A stretch of DNA of 6,932 nucleotides. Origin: a bacterium (lineage in GTDB: Bacteria > UBP14 > UBA6098 > B30-G16). The notes under the pieces were generated by a model that was given only the letters and a program-made list of their open reading frames with translations, made no database searches and was not told the origin of the DNA. The translations under genes and the position numbers were made by a program. The stretch lies in assembly GCA_027064665.1 (NCBI GenBank), contig JAMOPH010000373.1:1-6932 (forward strand). Direction: 5' to 3'. Below, in pieces: positions 1-6,551 of this stretch; within the stretch, counting starts at the first letter, position 1; every line of letters starts with the position of its first letter.

Positions 1-632
1 AATATGATGGCGTAGAAATTCCCCTTGACGACACCGTAGATGTGCATATTAACTTGCGCGTGGCACCAGATATTGAATTTTCTAACATCTATGCCTCAGT
101 AGTAGATGTCACCGAAATGACTTTCTACGGCAGCGGCGTCCCTGATACGGATTTTGTGGTGGCAATTGAAGATACGAACGCAGTTATAGAAAATGTCCCA
201 TCCGGGCTCAAACAGATTTTGATTTTCAAGGACGAAAACGGAAACAGGATGCCCGACCCCGAGGAACCTCAGGCATACTGCACCACACTTGACACCCCCT
301 TTGTGTTCGCCGCCGATGGTATGCCGCCTTCAATTGTGCCGCAGGCATACCTTTCCGCCGAAAAAATAGATGAACACAATCTGCCGAACACTTTTGAAGT
401 GTCCGTATATCCCTCGCCTTTCAACAGCGCGCTGGAAATCAAAACAAATCTTCCCGCCGGCATATATGACCTGACGATTTCCGATATCTCCGGCAAGGTG
501 GTGCACAGCGCCAGAATAGAAAACAAATGCGTGTATAAATGGAAGCCGGCGGATGTGCCGTCCGGGATATATTATATCCATATCGCGGGGAATGATATAT
601 CGGTTCAGAAACAGGCAATTTATATGAAGTAA
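1..632 (+). CDS. 3' end of a secreted/surface protein with a T9SS-like C-terminal sorting domain (5' end outside window)
   Basis: The frame is open to the left edge: codons from base 3 read YDGVEIPLDD before the GTG at 42, so that GTG is probably internal and only the last 209 residues are visible. About residues 60-105 look like a small beta-sandwich; DENGN (77-81) followed by PDPEEP resembles an acidic, possibly calcium-binding loop. The last ~75 residues form a sorting-type domain: PSPFNSA (137-143), a DISGKVV centre, PSGIYYIHI, and a terminal lysine. In Bacteroidota and relatives such domains direct T9SS export, after which they are removed or anchored; that role is inferred here. The 504-residue minus-strand protein in this window has the same domain. 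An 18-base gap separates this gene from the uspA-like gene, so they may share a transcript. The function of the missing N-terminal part cannot be judged. Confidence 0.8.
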   Translation, partial: YDGVEIPLDDTVDVHINLRVAPDIEFSNIYASVVDVTEMTFYGSGVPDTDFVVAIEDTNAVIENVPSGLKQILIFKDENGNRMPDPEEPQAYCTTLDTPFVFAADGMPPSIVPQAYLSAEKIDEHNLPNTFEVSVYPSPFNSALEIKTNLPAGIYDLTISDISGKVVHSARIENKCVYKWKPADVPSGIYYIHIAGNDISVQKQAIYMK

Positions 633-639
633 AAATTTT

Positions 640-645
640 GGAGGG
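640..645 (+). promoter_or_regulatory. Ribosome binding site of the uspA-like gene
   Basis: GGAGGG lies five bases before the ATG at 651, inside the 18-base gap after the preceding stop codon. It supports that ATG as the start and shows that this gene is translated independently, unlike the two genes that follow. Confidence 0.75.
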
Positions 646-650
646 AAATT

Positions 651-1106
651 ATGTTCCAAAAAATAGTATTTGCTACAGATTTCTCGGACTCGGCACAAAG
701 AGCATACGAAAAACTTAAGCAAATTCGCACAGAATGCAATGCACAATCGGTGATAATCGTCAGTGTGATTGATGAAAGGGAAATAGATTCTCTCGCAAAT
801 CTTGAGGGATTCTACTCAATTCAAATAGAAAAACTCCGTGAGGAGGTCACGCAGGAACTTATAAAGCAGACCGAGGCAAAAATTGAAAAATGCAAAAAGG
901 AACTGCTGGAATTGGGCTTTGATGTTGAGGTTAGAATTCCGGTGGGTATCCCCTACGACGAGATAGTCAAGATAGCAGAGAAAGAGGGCGCCGGACTGAT
1001 AGTTATGGGCTCCCACGGAAAGGGCATCCTTCAGGAACTGCTGATAGGTAGCACCAGCGAAAAGGTTCTCCGCAGGGCAAAATGCCCGGTGCTGATAGTC
1101 AAATGA
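651..1106 (+). CDS. Universal stress protein, UspA family (single domain)
   Basis: The 151-residue length is normal for a single-domain Usp. The N-terminus KIVFATDFSDSA (4-15) is the usual first strand with its conserved aspartate (D10). The C-terminal part carries the complete nucleotide-binding signature G-x2-G-x9-G-S/T as G120, G123, G133-S134, followed by a typical last strand CPVLIVK. This places it in the ATP-binding subgroup (MJ0577-like) rather than the non-binding one. Usp proteins are cytoplasmic dimers that help cells survive starvation or stress; no specific partner is shown here. Its stop overlaps the coaBC start in an ATGA (1103-1106), which suggests coupled translation and shared expression with coenzyme A synthesis. 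Confidence 0.93.
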   Translation: MFQKIVFATDFSDSAQRAYEKLKQIRTECNAQSVIIVSVIDEREIDSLANLEGFYSIQIEKLREEVTQELIKQTEAKIEKCKKELLELGFDVEVRIPVGIPYDEIVKIAEKEGAGLIVMGSHGKGILQELLIGSTSEKVLRRAKCPVLIVK

Positions 1107-2317
1107 GTTTTGAGGGCGCAAAAATCGTTCTGGGCATAAGCGGCTCAATTGCCGCATACAAGGCGGTTTATCTGGGGCGGGAACTGGTGCGCCGCGGCGC
1201 CGAGGTCAGGGTGGCAATGACAAAGAACGCCGCAAAGTTTGTCACCCCGCTGACATTTCGGGCGGCACTGTCCTGCCCCGTTGTGGTTGATGAATTTGAA
1301 GACCCGACAGACTTTAATATGCAGCATATCTCGTGGTCAAAGTGGGCAGATATAATAGTAATTGCGCCGGCGACTGCAAATATAATCGCAAAATGCGCGG
1401 GCGGAATCGCCAACGATTTCCTATCTACCACCATACTCGCCGCAAATTCTCCGGTTTTATTTGTCCCGGCGATGAATTCAGCGATGTTTTTGAACCCTGC
1501 GACCCAGCGCAATATAAAAACTCTTCACCAACTTGGACATTTTGTTATGCAACCCGACAGCGGAGACCTTGCCTGCGGCGAATCCGGTGCGGGAAGATTT
1601 CCTGAAATAGAGAAGATTATCGCAGAAATAGAGACTCTTTTATCCATAGAGAAAACCCTGACCGGGCACAAAATCCTTATCACAGCGGGACCGACGCGGG
1701 AATATATAGATTCCGTGCGCTTTATATCTAATCCTTCCACCGGGAAAATGGGGTATGCAATCGCGGAGATGGCGGTGCGCTTCGGCGCGGAGACCACTCT
1801 AATTTCCGGTCCGGTGGAAATAACACCTCCTTATGGCGTTAGAATCATATATGTCACCTCCGCCGAGAAGATGTATAACGCAGTTATGTCAGAATTCGGC
1901 GCGCACGACATAGCAATAATGGCGTCAGCGGTGGCAGATTACACTCCAACAAAAAAATTCCCGGGCAAAATTAAAAAAACTGCGGATTCTATGGCAATAG
2001 AATTAACCAGAACCCGGGACATTCTGGCAGAATTGGGCAAAAATAAAGGCGACAAAATCCTCGTTGGTTTCGCACTTGAAACAGATAACCTAATAGAAAA
2101 CGCAAAGGATAAGTTAATCCGGAAAAATTTAGACATAATATTTGCCAATTTAGAGAGCGAAAAGACAGGTTTTTCCGCCGATACCAACGCCGGCGTTATT
2201 ATTGATAAGGATGGAAATATTGAGGAAATCCCTCTGCTATCTAAAAGAAAAATTGCTGTGATTTTGCTCAGAAAAATTCAGCAAGTAATAGAAAAACGGG
2301 CAGGATATAGCAAATGA
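1103..2317 (+). CDS. coaBC: Bifunctional phosphopantothenoylcysteine decarboxylase / phosphopantothenate-cysteine ligase
   Basis: A cytoplasmic flavoenzyme that joins 4'-phosphopantothenate to cysteine (CoaB) and decarboxylates the product (CoaC) to 4'-phosphopantetheine on the way to coenzyme A. With the ATG at 1103 it is 404 residues, and the key residues fall at the Escherichia coli numbers: H75 in MQHISWSKWAD, N125 in PAMN, C158 in the ACGESGAGR clamp, N210 in FISNPSTGKMG, and K289 in KIKK. It starts MSFEGAKIVLGISGSIAAYK, closely like the E. coli start. An upstream in-frame ATG at 1082 with a weak AGGG (1074-1077) would add seven residues; I prefer 1103 because of family alignment and the ATGA overlap with the uspA-like gene. 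No clear ribosome binding site precedes 1103, consistent with coupling. Base composition changes strongly along the gene (about 67% GC near 1150, 35% near 2050). Confidence 0.96.
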   Translation: MSFEGAKIVLGISGSIAAYKAVYLGRELVRRGAEVRVAMTKNAAKFVTPLTFRAALSCPVVVDEFEDPTDFNMQHISWSKWADIIVIAPATANIIAKCAGGIANDFLSTTILAANSPVLFVPAMNSAMFLNPATQRNIKTLHQLGHFVMQPDSGDLACGESGAGRFPEIEKIIAEIETLLSIEKTLTGHKILITAGPTREYIDSVRFISNPSTGKMGYAIAEMAVRFGAETTLISGPVEITPPYGVRIIYVTSAEKMYNAVMSEFGAHDIAIMASAVADYTPTKKFPGKIKKTADSMAIELTRTRDILAELGKNKGDKILVGFALETDNLIENAKDKLIRKNLDIIFANLESEKTGFSADTNAGVIIDKDGNIEEIPLLSKRKIAVILLRKIQQVIEKRAGYSK

Positions 2318-3603
2318 GAAACCCTATCATTATAATATCGCTAATTACATCGGCTGTGCTGATTATAATTTTCAACGGTTGCGCCGACAGAGAACTGCCG
2401 TCCGGCGATATATATCCCGTTCAACTGTCATTCCCCGACGACGGCGACACGATAAACAACTCCAGAGTATATCTTGATTGGGAAATATATCCGGATGCCA
2501 ACGGCTATAGGGTGCTTTTATGGAAAGAGGACTCGCTGATATGGGACCATATAGAGTTCAACTCGTCCGTGAAGACCCTGTTCCCGGTCACCGACGGCGA
2601 ATACAGGTTCTGCGTGGGCGTGCGAATCGGCGACGGCGACTTTGAGCACTGGTCCGACACGGTGACCTTCTATGTGCGCCAGACGCCGTTCCGAATCGTC
2701 AGTTGGGCGGGCACCCCCGGAACTGCCCGCGATGTCGCCCCGCTGGGCGAGGTCATCTATGTCGCCGACGGACAGGCGGGAATGACCCTCCTTACCCGCG
2801 ACGGCGACAGCCTTCTCACCGAAAGAAACATAGACTGGGCGGACCAATACGAAGCCCGCGGGATATTCGCCGATTCCGCCGCAAACCTGCTGATTATCGC
2901 CGATTACCGCGGAGTCCCGCCGATTTATTTCTTTGACATCTCCGACCGGCTGAACCCAACTTCTGGCATATCCGGCGTGTGGGCGCGGCTGTGCGGCGAT
3001 GTCACCGGGTTCTGGATGCACGACACATTTTTTGTCGCCGCCGCCGACCGCGACGATGGATGCTACATCTACGATTACACCGGCGAGCCGTATGTCAACC
3101 AGAGGGGCGCGCCGTTCACCCCCGATGGATTTTGCCTTGGCGTCGCCGCAAGGGATACCCTCGTGGCGGTGTGCGCCGCAGACGCCGGCGTAGTTATCCT
3201 TGATGTCTCCGACCCCGAGGACAAGGTCCAATTAGGCAGGTGCGATACCCCCGGCGAAGCCACCCGCGCGCTGTTCTACCGCAACTACCTCTATGTCGCC
3301 GATGGGCTCGCCGGCTTGGGCGTGATTGATATCTCCGACCCGACAAACCCGCGCTATGTCTACCAGTCCGATTTCCAGGTGGGCGACGCCCAGGACCTGG
3401 CAATCGCCACAGTGGACGGAACCGACTATCTCGCCCTCGCCACAGGTTCAGAGGGCGTGATATTCTACGACCTCTCCAATCCCTCGGCGCCGCAGCCGGT
3501 GGGGCAATTGGAAACTATGTATGCCTACGGTGTCGGTTCTGACGGAAATTCGTTCTATATCGCAGATAGAGATTGGGGAATAGTTTTGGTTTCGCACAGA
3601 TAA
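2314..3603 (+). CDS. Probable lipoprotein with fibronectin III-like domain and LVIVD-repeat beta-propeller
   Basis: A 429-residue protein starting MRNPIIIISLITSAVLIIIF, then NGC: a lipoprotein-type signal with C23 as the likely lipidated residue. The lipobox (F-N-G-C) has an unusual phenylalanine at -3. Residues about 34-123 resemble a fibronectin type III domain (VYLDWEIYPDANGYRVLLW). From about 126 on, units of roughly 40-50 residues recur with the pattern hydrophobic strand-ADG-x-G-hydrophobic strand-D-I/V-SDP, for example YLYVADGLAGLGVIDISDPT (325-344) and AGVVILDVSDPED (291-303). These match LVIVD repeats, which form surface propellers of unknown substrate. There is no T9SS-like tail. 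The start overlaps the coaBC stop (ATGA 2314-2317), with AGGA at 2302-2305 as binding site; two in-frame TAA codons end it. Its link to coenzyme A synthesis is unexplained. Confidence 0.85.
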   Translation: MRNPIIIISLITSAVLIIIFNGCADRELPSGDIYPVQLSFPDDGDTINNSRVYLDWEIYPDANGYRVLLWKEDSLIWDHIEFNSSVKTLFPVTDGEYRFCVGVRIGDGDFEHWSDTVTFYVRQTPFRIVSWAGTPGTARDVAPLGEVIYVADGQAGMTLLTRDGDSLLTERNIDWADQYEARGIFADSAANLLIIADYRGVPPIYFFDISDRLNPTSGISGVWARLCGDVTGFWMHDTFFVAAADRDDGCYIYDYTGEPYVNQRGAPFTPDGFCLGVAARDTLVAVCAADAGVVILDVSDPEDKVQLGRCDTPGEATRALFYRNYLYVADGLAGLGVIDISDPTNPRYVYQSDFQVGDAQDLAIATVDGTDYLALATGSEGVIFYDLSNPSAPQPVGQLETMYAYGVGSDGNSFYIADRDWGIVLVSHR

Positions 3604-3628
3604 TAATCCAAATCAAGGAGGTTTTTGG

Positions 3629-4150
3629 ATGGATTTGAAAAAATACATCCGCAACATCCCAGATTTCCCGAAAAAAGGGATAATTTTCCGCGACATCACC
3701 ACGCTAATCAAGGATGACCGCGCGTTTTCCTATGTGATAGATACCTTTCACGAGCGCTACCGCACCGAAAGAATTAAATTGGTCGCCGGGATAGAATCCC
3801 GCGGTTTTATATTCGGGGGGGCGCTGGCATACGCGCTGGGCGTGGGATTTGTCCCCATCAGGAAAAAGGGCAAACTCCCCGCCGAGACAATTTCAGAGAC
3901 CTACTCCCTTGAATACGGCACCGACACGCTGGAAATCCACAAGGACGCCATACAAAAGGGCGACCGTGTCCTTTTGGTGGATGACCTCATTGCCACCGGC
4001 GGGTCGCTCCTTGCCGCCAGCAACCTGATTGAAAAACTTGGCGGCGAAATCGTTGAAGTCGCTGTGGTGATAGAATTGGTTGACTTAGGCGGAAGGGACA
4101 AAATCGCCCCGCGGAAACTGTTCTCCCTCGTCCAGTTTGAGGGGGCGTAA
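3629..4150 (+). CDS. apt: Adenine phosphoribosyltransferase
   Basis: Cytoplasmic purine-salvage enzyme converting adenine and phosphoribosyl pyrophosphate (PRPP) to AMP and pyrophosphate. The 173 residues are the full family length. Visible landmarks are the N-terminal IPDFPKKGIIFRDIT (10-24), GIESRGFIFG (54-63), the flexible-loop region RKKGKLPAET (79-88), and the PRPP-binding motif VLLVDDLIATGGS (114-126) with its aspartate pair D118-D119. The start is fixed by a strong AAGGAGGT at 3615-3622, six bases before ATG. It follows the lipoprotein gene by 25 bases and is probably the last gene of the plus-strand series. A run of seven G at 3815-3821 is a possible slippage or sequencing-error site, but the frame stays intact through the PRPP motif to the stop. 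Confidence 0.97.
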   Translation: MDLKKYIRNIPDFPKKGIIFRDITTLIKDDRAFSYVIDTFHERYRTERIKLVAGIESRGFIFGGALAYALGVGFVPIRKKGKLPAETISETYSLEYGTDTLEIHKDAIQKGDRVLLVDDLIATGGSLLAASNLIEKLGGEIVEVAVVIELVDLGGRDKIAPRKLFSLVQFEGA

Positions 4151-4155
4151 GTTCA

Positions 4156-4241
4156 CTGCGAGAACGCAGGTTCCTGTTCGCAAAAAGCGAACCGAGAGCA
4201 TTTTTCTCTCCCTTGTGGGAAGACAACTTGCCGAGAGCAAG
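4156..4241. repeat. Cluster of four small perfect hairpins in the convergent intergenic gap
   Basis: Four inverted repeats with perfect stems follow one another: CTGCG/CGCAG (4156-4169, 4-base loop AGAA), GTTCGC/GCGAAC (4176-4192, loop AAAAA), GAGAG/CTCTC (4194-4210, loop containing five T), and CTTGC/GCAAG (4227-4241, loop CGAGA). The 9-mer CCGAGAGCA occurs twice (4192-4200 and 4231-4239). The second hairpin followed by T5 at 4201-4205 could act as a weak terminator for apt on the plus strand, but the T run lies inside the third hairpin, so this is tentative. No reading frame of any promise lies here. Confidence 0.5.
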
Positions 4242-4253
4242 CCGGATGCGCGC

Positions 4254-4290
4254 AAAATCAAAAGGCCCCTTCTCCTTGGGAAGAAGGGGC
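4254..4290 (-). terminator. Rho-independent terminator of the minus-strand propeller gene
   Basis: A 9-base-pair perfect stem GCCCCTTCT/AGAAGGGGC (4265-4273 with 4282-4290) has an 8-base loop. On the minus strand it is followed by C, TTTT, GA, TTTT (4264 down to 4254), an intrinsic-terminator layout. It lies about 32 bases beyond the stop of the minus-strand gene at 4323. On the plus strand no T run follows, so it is oriented mainly for the minus-strand genes. Confidence 0.72.
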
Positions 4291-4322
4291 TGGCGGATGA
4301 TGGGGATTATCTATCCAAACAC

Positions 4323-5837
4323 CTACTTGACGAAGGACACCGGCACCACGGTGTTCCCGATTCTAACCTGGTAAATCCCCGACGGCGCGCCGGGAGCGGG
4401 TTCCCATACGCCGGCACCGTTTTCAATCGGCACACGGGCAACCACCCTGCCGGAAAGGTCGGTCACGAGGGCGGTACCGGATGCCACACCGTCGGCGGTA
4501 ATCCGGCAGGCGGAGTTGAACGGATTAGGCGATACCCGCACAAGCGCCTCGCGCCGAGGCACCTCCTTTATGGCGCCCTCCCACAGATGAACCATTATGC
4601 CATCCCAGCCGGAGACACCCAAATCCGCCGATGAGGTTGAACCGACCAGATACAAATTCAGGTCATCCGCAGAGGGTAAGGCGCAAATCGCCGATGCCCA
4701 GTCGTTTCCTGTTCCGCCGAAGGTCTCAGGGAAAGGCGAATCGTCAATGCGACCGCCGTCGGTGGCATCCAGCGCGACCAGATAGAAATCGTCATAGCCG
4801 GCGCCGAAGGAATTCGTCCTGCCGAGGACATACACTTCCTCCCCGGCAGACAGGGTGATAATATCCCGCGCACTCTCCACATTGGGACCGTCAACGACGG
4901 CGTGCCATCTTTCCGAATAGTCCATCAGGTCCAGCGCAACCACATACATTCCCGACATTGAGACGCCGTAGGAGTAAGTCTCACCGCAGGCGTAGATATA
5001 GCCGCTGAAGGGGTCGCAGGTGACCGCATAGAATTTGTCGTTGGTTCCGGGTTCGCCGAAGGTGTGGAGATCAACCGGGGCAGCAGGGTCGCTCTCGGAG
5101 ACCACCATAAAGAACGCATCCGAGGTGGACGACCCCGCGGGTTTCGTCTCCCCGCAGATGCCCACGGCACTAAAGTCCGTTCCCAGAAGGGTTACATCGT
5201 AGGCGCGGTCGGTCTGCGGTCCTAAGTTGAAGACGCGGAAATTCCTTATGTCAATTTCATCGCCGGAGGGGTCAAAGACGATCATACAGGGTTCCTCCAT
5301 CCAGGTGGAATAGTCCACCCACCAGTATCCCACCGCGACGCACAGCCCGGAGACCGAATCGTAGACCACAGCATAGAGTCCGTCGTCGTATTCTCCACCG
5401 GCGGTGTCGTCGTCGGCAGCGGGATACTGCCACACCAGATTGCCCTCATCGTCAATTTTGAGGATGAATATGTTTGAATATCCCGGCGTTCCCCTGCCGA
5501 AGGAGTTTGTCTCGCCGACGATTATGTAGCCATCTGGGATGCGGACAATTCCGTGCGCCTTGTCGTTATAATCTCCGCCGTAGGTGTGCTCCCAGACGAG
5601 GTCCCCCGAATAATCCAGCGCGGCGCAGAGAACATCGTATCCCGCGTCAGTTTGAGTGTATCCGGCAACAACCGGGAGTCCGTCGTCGTTGCAGACAGCG
5701 TCATCAAAATAATCCTGGTCGGAGAAATCGTAGAGGGAAAAGTCCCATTCGTGGGGTTCCACCGCGCGAACCTCAACGGGGACGAAAGCCACCGCAAGCA
5801 CCACCGCCCAGAACACGCCGGAAACCACAGACCTCAT
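4323..5837 (-). CDS. Secreted seven-repeat beta-propeller protein with T9SS-like C-terminal sorting domain
   Basis: A 504-residue protein. The ATG at 5837 is chosen over the TTG at 5915 because AAGGAGGG stands five bases before it and a signal peptide starts there: basic R2, hydrophobic core to about residue 20, and cleavage V-R-A after A25. The mature part has seven repeats, beginning near residues 46, 93, 154, 212, 269, 322 and 380. Each has a D-G-x2-hydrophobic strand, a G-E/R-T-x-S-F/Y-G type turn, a hydrophobic strand ending near aspartate, and often a W or F plus GG before the next unit (for example VWEHTYGGDYND, 81-92). A strand at WDFSLYDF (31-38) could close the ring. Residues about 431-504 form a sorting domain: SPNPFNSA (436-443), DLSGRVV (460-466), PSGIYQVRI (485-493), terminal lysine. 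Probably exported and surface-bound; ligand unknown. It is the last gene on the minus strand before the terminator. Confidence 0.85.
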   Translation of the reverse strand: MRSVVSGVFWAVVLAVAFVPVEVRAVEPHEWDFSLYDFSDQDYFDDAVCNDDGLPVVAGYTQTDAGYDVLCAALDYSGDLVWEHTYGGDYNDKAHGIVRIPDGYIIVGETNSFGRGTPGYSNIFILKIDDEGNLVWQYPAADDDTAGGEYDDGLYAVVYDSVSGLCVAVGYWWVDYSTWMEEPCMIVFDPSGDEIDIRNFRVFNLGPQTDRAYDVTLLGTDFSAVGICGETKPAGSSTSDAFFMVVSESDPAAPVDLHTFGEPGTNDKFYAVTCDPFSGYIYACGETYSYGVSMSGMYVVALDLMDYSERWHAVVDGPNVESARDIITLSAGEEVYVLGRTNSFGAGYDDFYLVALDATDGGRIDDSPFPETFGGTGNDWASAICALPSADDLNLYLVGSTSSADLGVSGWDGIMVHLWEGAIKEVPRREALVRVSPNPFNSACRITADGVASGTALVTDLSGRVVARVPIENGAGVWEPAPGAPSGIYQVRIGNTVVPVSFVK

Positions 5838-5842
5838 AGCAA

Positions 5843-5850
5843 CCCTCCTT
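5843..5850 (-). promoter_or_regulatory. Ribosome binding site deciding the propeller-gene start
   Basis: On the minus strand AAGGAGGG ends five bases before the ATG at 5837. It fixes the start immediately before the signal peptide and argues against the longer reading from the TTG at 5915. Confidence 0.85.
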
Positions 5851-5930
5851 GTTTGAGTTTCCCGCCCCCCTCCTTTATTGGTTGACAGATCTTCAGTTGG
5901 TTTTACGGGCAACAATCTGACTACTGATAT
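5851..5930 (-). other. Leader between the endonuclease gene and the propeller gene; G-rich tract, no clear promoter or terminator
   Basis: This is most of the 93-base gap between the endonuclease stop and the propeller-gene start. On the minus strand it holds AAAGGAGGGGGGCGGG (5876-5861), a second ribosome-binding-like sequence with no start codon at a suitable distance. TTGGTT is repeated on the plus strand (5878-5883 and 5897-5902). I found no convincing -35/-10 pair and no stem-loop with a T run, so the propeller gene may partly depend on read-through from the restriction genes or on a promoter I cannot recognise. Confidence 0.4.
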
Positions 5931-6542
5931 TCACTTTCCTAATTGGATCAATTTATTTTCTAACTTTTCTGGGATTATAATTTTTATCCCGTCCTTTTGC
6001 TTCTCGTAATACACGATATCCACCGTTATTGTCTCCGTCAGCATTCCCTTTGATTGATATGTGATAGGTTTCAAACTGATGGGTATATCTCCAATATATC
6101 CATCAATACCTTTGCTTTCTTCTTCGGGAGTTGATAGTCTGTAATATGTATTGAATTTTTCGGCGATTTTTATCAATATTGCTTTTTGAAATTTTAACCC
6201 TATAAAAGTTTTTACTATCACCAAATCTCTAACCCACTGTCTAATCATATCTTCGTTAATTTGACCGATTACTTCCCTAAAATTATCAACCATTTCCAAT
6301 ATCTTTTTAGTCGCTTTCTCAATGGAATTTGGATATTTTTCCAGATACCATTTTTCCCAATCTTCTAATGTTTTTCCTGTAAACTCCTTTATAAGTTCAC
6401 TCATCTGGCCGACAACTTTAGGCCTTGTTGCCTGTGCATTTTGATTCGCTAGATTTATGATCTGGGTTGCATATTTTGGGAATTCCGGAGTTTCTATCTC
6501 CATTAGTTTCCGTATCTCATCGGTTTTTAATTTGAATTCCAT
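5931..6542 (-). CDS. Type II restriction endonuclease, MjaI family (family specificity CTAG)
   Basis: A 203-residue protein. Recognition rests on recalled resemblance to the MjaI family: FPKYATQIINLANQNAQATR (21-40), then PKVVGQMSELI (41-51), KTLEDWEKWYLEKYP (57-71), VRDLVIVKTFIGLKFQKAIL (104-123), and TPEEESKGIDGYIGDIP (138-154) running into ISLKP (155-159). MjaI cuts C^TAG; same specificity here is an inference. D147 and the S-L-K at 156-158 may form a variant PD-(D/E)xK-type active site, not certain by eye. The ATG at 6542 has AGGG (6553-6550, minus strand) seven bases upstream, overlapping the previous stop. A 9-base gap to the upstream gene indicates one operon, as expected for a restriction-modification pair. 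Sampled lines average about 34% GC against about 57% in the neighbouring propeller gene, consistent with horizontal acquisition. Confidence 0.78.
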   Translation of the reverse strand: MEFKLKTDEIRKLMEIETPEFPKYATQIINLANQNAQATRPKVVGQMSELIKEFTGKTLEDWEKWYLEKYPNSIEKATKKILEMVDNFREVIGQINEDMIRQWVRDLVIVKTFIGLKFQKAILIKIAEKFNTYYRLSTPEEESKGIDGYIGDIPISLKPITYQSKGMLTETITVDIVYYEKQKDGIKIIIPEKLENKLIQLGK

Positions 6543-6551
6543 AATTTTACC

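Noticed and set aside
42..44. GTG at 42 as the start of the first gene
   Set aside because: The frame continues to the left edge with plausible protein sequence, and no ribosome binding site precedes 42.
2518..3231. 237-residue open frame on the minus strand inside the lipoprotein gene
   Set aside because: It is antisense to a gene with clear repeats and a lipoprotein signal; GC-rich codons suppress stops on the opposite strand. No domain or ribosome binding site was seen.
3815..3821. Seven-G run in apt as a frameshift
   Set aside because: The frame is consistent on both sides: the GFIFGGALAYAL region before and the PRPP motif after fit the family and the length is normal.
4137..4634. 165-residue plus-strand open frame over the convergent gap and the propeller-gene end
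   Set aside because: It crosses the apt stop and the terminator hairpin and is antisense to the sorting domain; low-complexity R/G/H-rich translation without family resemblance.
5838..5915. N-terminal extension of the propeller protein from a TTG at 5915
   Set aside because: The extra 26 residues are polar and precede a proper signal peptide; the ribosome binding site at 5843-5850 points to the ATG at 5837.
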